Source: JACQSR01 sp042577505
GTDB lineage: Archaea; Nanobdellota; Nanobdellia; Woesearchaeales; JACQSR01
Assembly (NCBI GenBank): GCA_042577505.1
Contig: JBHPEA010000033.1
Span: forward strand, 1 to 15,566
Reading direction: 5' to 3'
Length of the DNA: 15,566 nucleotides
Position 1 is the stretch's first letter; the number at the start of each line of letters is the position of its first letter. Shown in pieces: positions 14,567-15,566 of the stretch. The notes beneath the pieces were generated by a model. That model was not told where the DNA came from. It did no database searches and saw only the letters and a list, made by a program, of their open reading frames with translations. A program made the translations under genes and the position numbers.

Positions 14567-15154
14567 TTACTTGGGGCAAACGTTGTAAGTAAACTGAGAA
14601 GTAACTCTATTTACTCCAAGATCTCTTTGTTGTTCTCTCTGGACTACATCACAAGCTGGTTGTAGTTGATCTCTAACAACATCTGAAACGGTTTTTTGTC
14701 CAGGATTTCTTAAAAGGAAAAAATAGTTAGAAGCCATATAACCAACATCAACATCAGTACCTTTACCGGCTCCAAGTGTTCTCATTGCAGAAACTGCTAT
14801 TTCTTGAGCAAAAGAAGGATCCCCTCCTTGATTCTTAATTATTGTCAACAAACTGTAAAGATGCATAGAATTACCACCTGAAATAAGTTCTGGATTTAAT
14901 AAACCAGTTTGGCTATCAACATTTCCTCTTAAATAATTTTTTGCAGATTCAAGATATTCTGAACTTAATTCGACAGGATCACCTTCTTTTATATCTTGAA
15001 GGTATTGACCCATAAGAAGATTGACAGATTCAACAGATTCTTCTAAAGCAGGACCTTTTGGACCCTCTTCAGGTTTTTCAGAAACTGTGCAAGATGGTAA
15101 GCTTGAAGATGTGAGACACCCCAATAATGCCCAAGTCAATTTACTTGATTTCAT
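14567..15154 (-). CDS. small exported lipoprotein, mostly helical
   Basis: This 195-aa protein begins MKSSKLTWALLGCLTSSSLPSC, written here in overlapping terms: a short hydrophobic signal with two candidate lipid cysteines, Cys13 (LLGC) and Cys22 (LPSC). A Glu/Pro/Lys linker follows (EKPEEGPKGPALEE), then a helical region with no membrane segment. It includes GAGKGTDVDVGY (about 128-139); this is not a P-loop, since it lacks the GK[ST] ending in a proper GxxxxGK[ST] frame. Two further cysteines lie near the C-terminus and could form a disulfide. A TATA box 26 nt upstream fits a leaderless mRNA. I do not recognise the family; the only clue is its place among exported proteins. Confidence 0.72.
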   Translation of the reverse strand: MKSSKLTWALLGCLTSSSLPSCTVSEKPEEGPKGPALEESVESVNLLMGQYLQDIKEGDPVELSSEYLESAKNYLRGNVDSQTGLLNPELISGGNSMHLYSLLTIIKNQGGDPSFAQEIAVSAMRTLGAGKGTDVDVGYMASNYFFLLRNPGQKTVSDVVRDQLQPACDVVQREQQRDLGVNRVTSQFTYNVCPK

Positions 15155-15175
15155 AAATTAGTAGTTAGATACCCC

Positions 15176-15183
15176 TTTATAAA
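15176..15183 (-). promoter_or_regulatory. TATA box of the small lipoprotein gene
   Basis: TTTATAAA, read on the minus strand, is centred about 26 nt before the ATG at 15154, with no ribosome-binding site between. This is the leaderless geometry seen elsewhere in the window. Confidence 0.5.
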
Positions 15184-15264
15184 TCTTACTATATGTACTA
15201 CTGGGTTGTAGTGAAATTTAAGGTGGTTGTAGGTTGTGATTGATACACGTAGCGTTCTTAAATT

Positions 15265-15282
15265 TTGTTGAAAAATCAACAA
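15265..15282. repeat. short perfect hairpin at the end of the partial gene
   Basis: TTGTTGA and TCAACAA form a perfect 7-bp stem with a 4-nt loop and overlap the stop codon of the minus-strand partial gene. It might protect or end that transcript, but it is AT-rich and no strong T-run follows. Confidence 0.35.
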
Positions 15283-15566
15283 GGTTCTAGGCCAAAATCA
15301 TTATAAAAACCCATAAGAAAGAAACGCATTTCTGCTGTCTTCTGATCACTATCTTCAGCCCCGTTTAGTTTAGTACATACACTATCTCTAATTCTTTGAT
15401 AAGCATCAGTCATTGTAGTTATGTTAACATGTTCTGGAAAAAGTTCAGTAATTCTTGATACTATTCTTGAGAACTCCCACATACTCTCTGAGTTTCCTTT
15501 GGTAATCATTTGATCTAGGAAATCTTCTCCTAAAAGTTTTTTATCAATAATGCACCTTTGTGGTTG
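15276..15566 (-). CDS. unknown protein, 5' end cut by window edge
   Basis: The frame is open from the stop at 15276-15278 to the window edge (96 codons visible). The first internal Met is at 15507-15509, but the codons before it (RCIIDKKLLGEDFLDQ) look like normal coding sequence, so the true start is probably outside the window. The visible part is helical and soluble, with charged helices (SMWEFSRIVSRITELFPEH, TDAYQRIRDSVCTKL) and a C-terminal MGFYNDFGLEPC. Three cysteines are visible. It lies 121 nt upstream of the small lipoprotein on the same strand; that gene has its own TATA box, so they may not be co-transcribed. Whether it has a signal peptide cannot be seen. Family not recognised. 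Confidence 0.6.
   Translation of the reverse strand, partial: QPQRCIIDKKLLGEDFLDQMITKGNSESMWEFSRIVSRITELFPEHVNITTMTDAYQRIRDSVCTKLNGAEDSDQKTAEMRFFLMGFYNDFGLEPC

Noticed and set aside
1..15566. CRISPR arrays, insertion sequences, tRNA and rRNA genes
   Set aside because: No regularly spaced repeats, transposase-like ORFs, terminal inverted repeats or RNA-gene signatures were seen on either strand.

Overview
This window reads as a piece of an AT-rich archaeal genome. The archaeal marks are a topoisomerase I with an archaeal-type three-zinc-finger tail, a membrane-anchored Lon-like (S16) protease without an ATPase domain, an archaeal-style aspartate dehydrogenase, and TTTAAA/TTTATA-type TATA boxes at a fixed distance before most genes. 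Short genes, tight overlaps and many small exported proteins suggest a DPANN-like lineage (for example Woesearchaeota, Pacearchaeota or Diapherotrites). That placement is inference; no rRNA or tRNA is present to fix it.

Layout. (1) 1-1086, minus strand: two exported or membrane-anchored surface proteins in one operon, the second cut by the window edge. (2) 1249-6904, plus strand: aspartate dehydrogenase (nadX), topoisomerase I (topA), an EamA-type transporter, and a secreted S16 protease; most have their own TATA box and probably leaderless or near-leaderless mRNAs. (3) 6905-7657: a 78-aa gene set between two non-coding stretches that contain inverted repeats, closed by an oligo-T run. (4) 7658-11624, plus strand: a branched-chain amino acid operon, leuA-ilvB-ilvN, joined by two ATGA stop/start overlaps. 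(5) 11621-15566: exported proteins on both strands, namely a beta-propeller lipoprotein, a very cysteine-rich lipoprotein with MopE-like metal-binding motifs, a small helical lipoprotein, and a partial unknown gene.

The most striking element lies just before leuA. A 21-codon ORF (7658-7723) encodes a peptide in which 14 residues are Leu, Val or Ile, with 12 of the last 13 being Leu or Val. It sits 26-28 nt after a TTTAAA box, so its mRNA probably begins at its own ATG. Its Val/Leu codons can form a 16-bp stem with a segment (7767-7782) that runs into the leuA ribosome-binding site, enclosing two hairpins in a three-way junction. A second segment (7728-7735) can pair with the same target and leave the ribosome-binding site open. 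This is the logic of a ribosome-stalling attenuator like those of the bacterial ilv and leu operons, but apparently acting on translation, because no U-run follows. Because leuA, ilvB and ilvN are linked by ATGA overlaps, one switch could set all three. LeuA supplies the first step to leucine; IlvB and IlvN make acetolactate for valine and leucine and acetohydroxybutyrate for isoleucine. The remaining pathway genes (ilvC, ilvD, leuB, leuCD) are not in the window.
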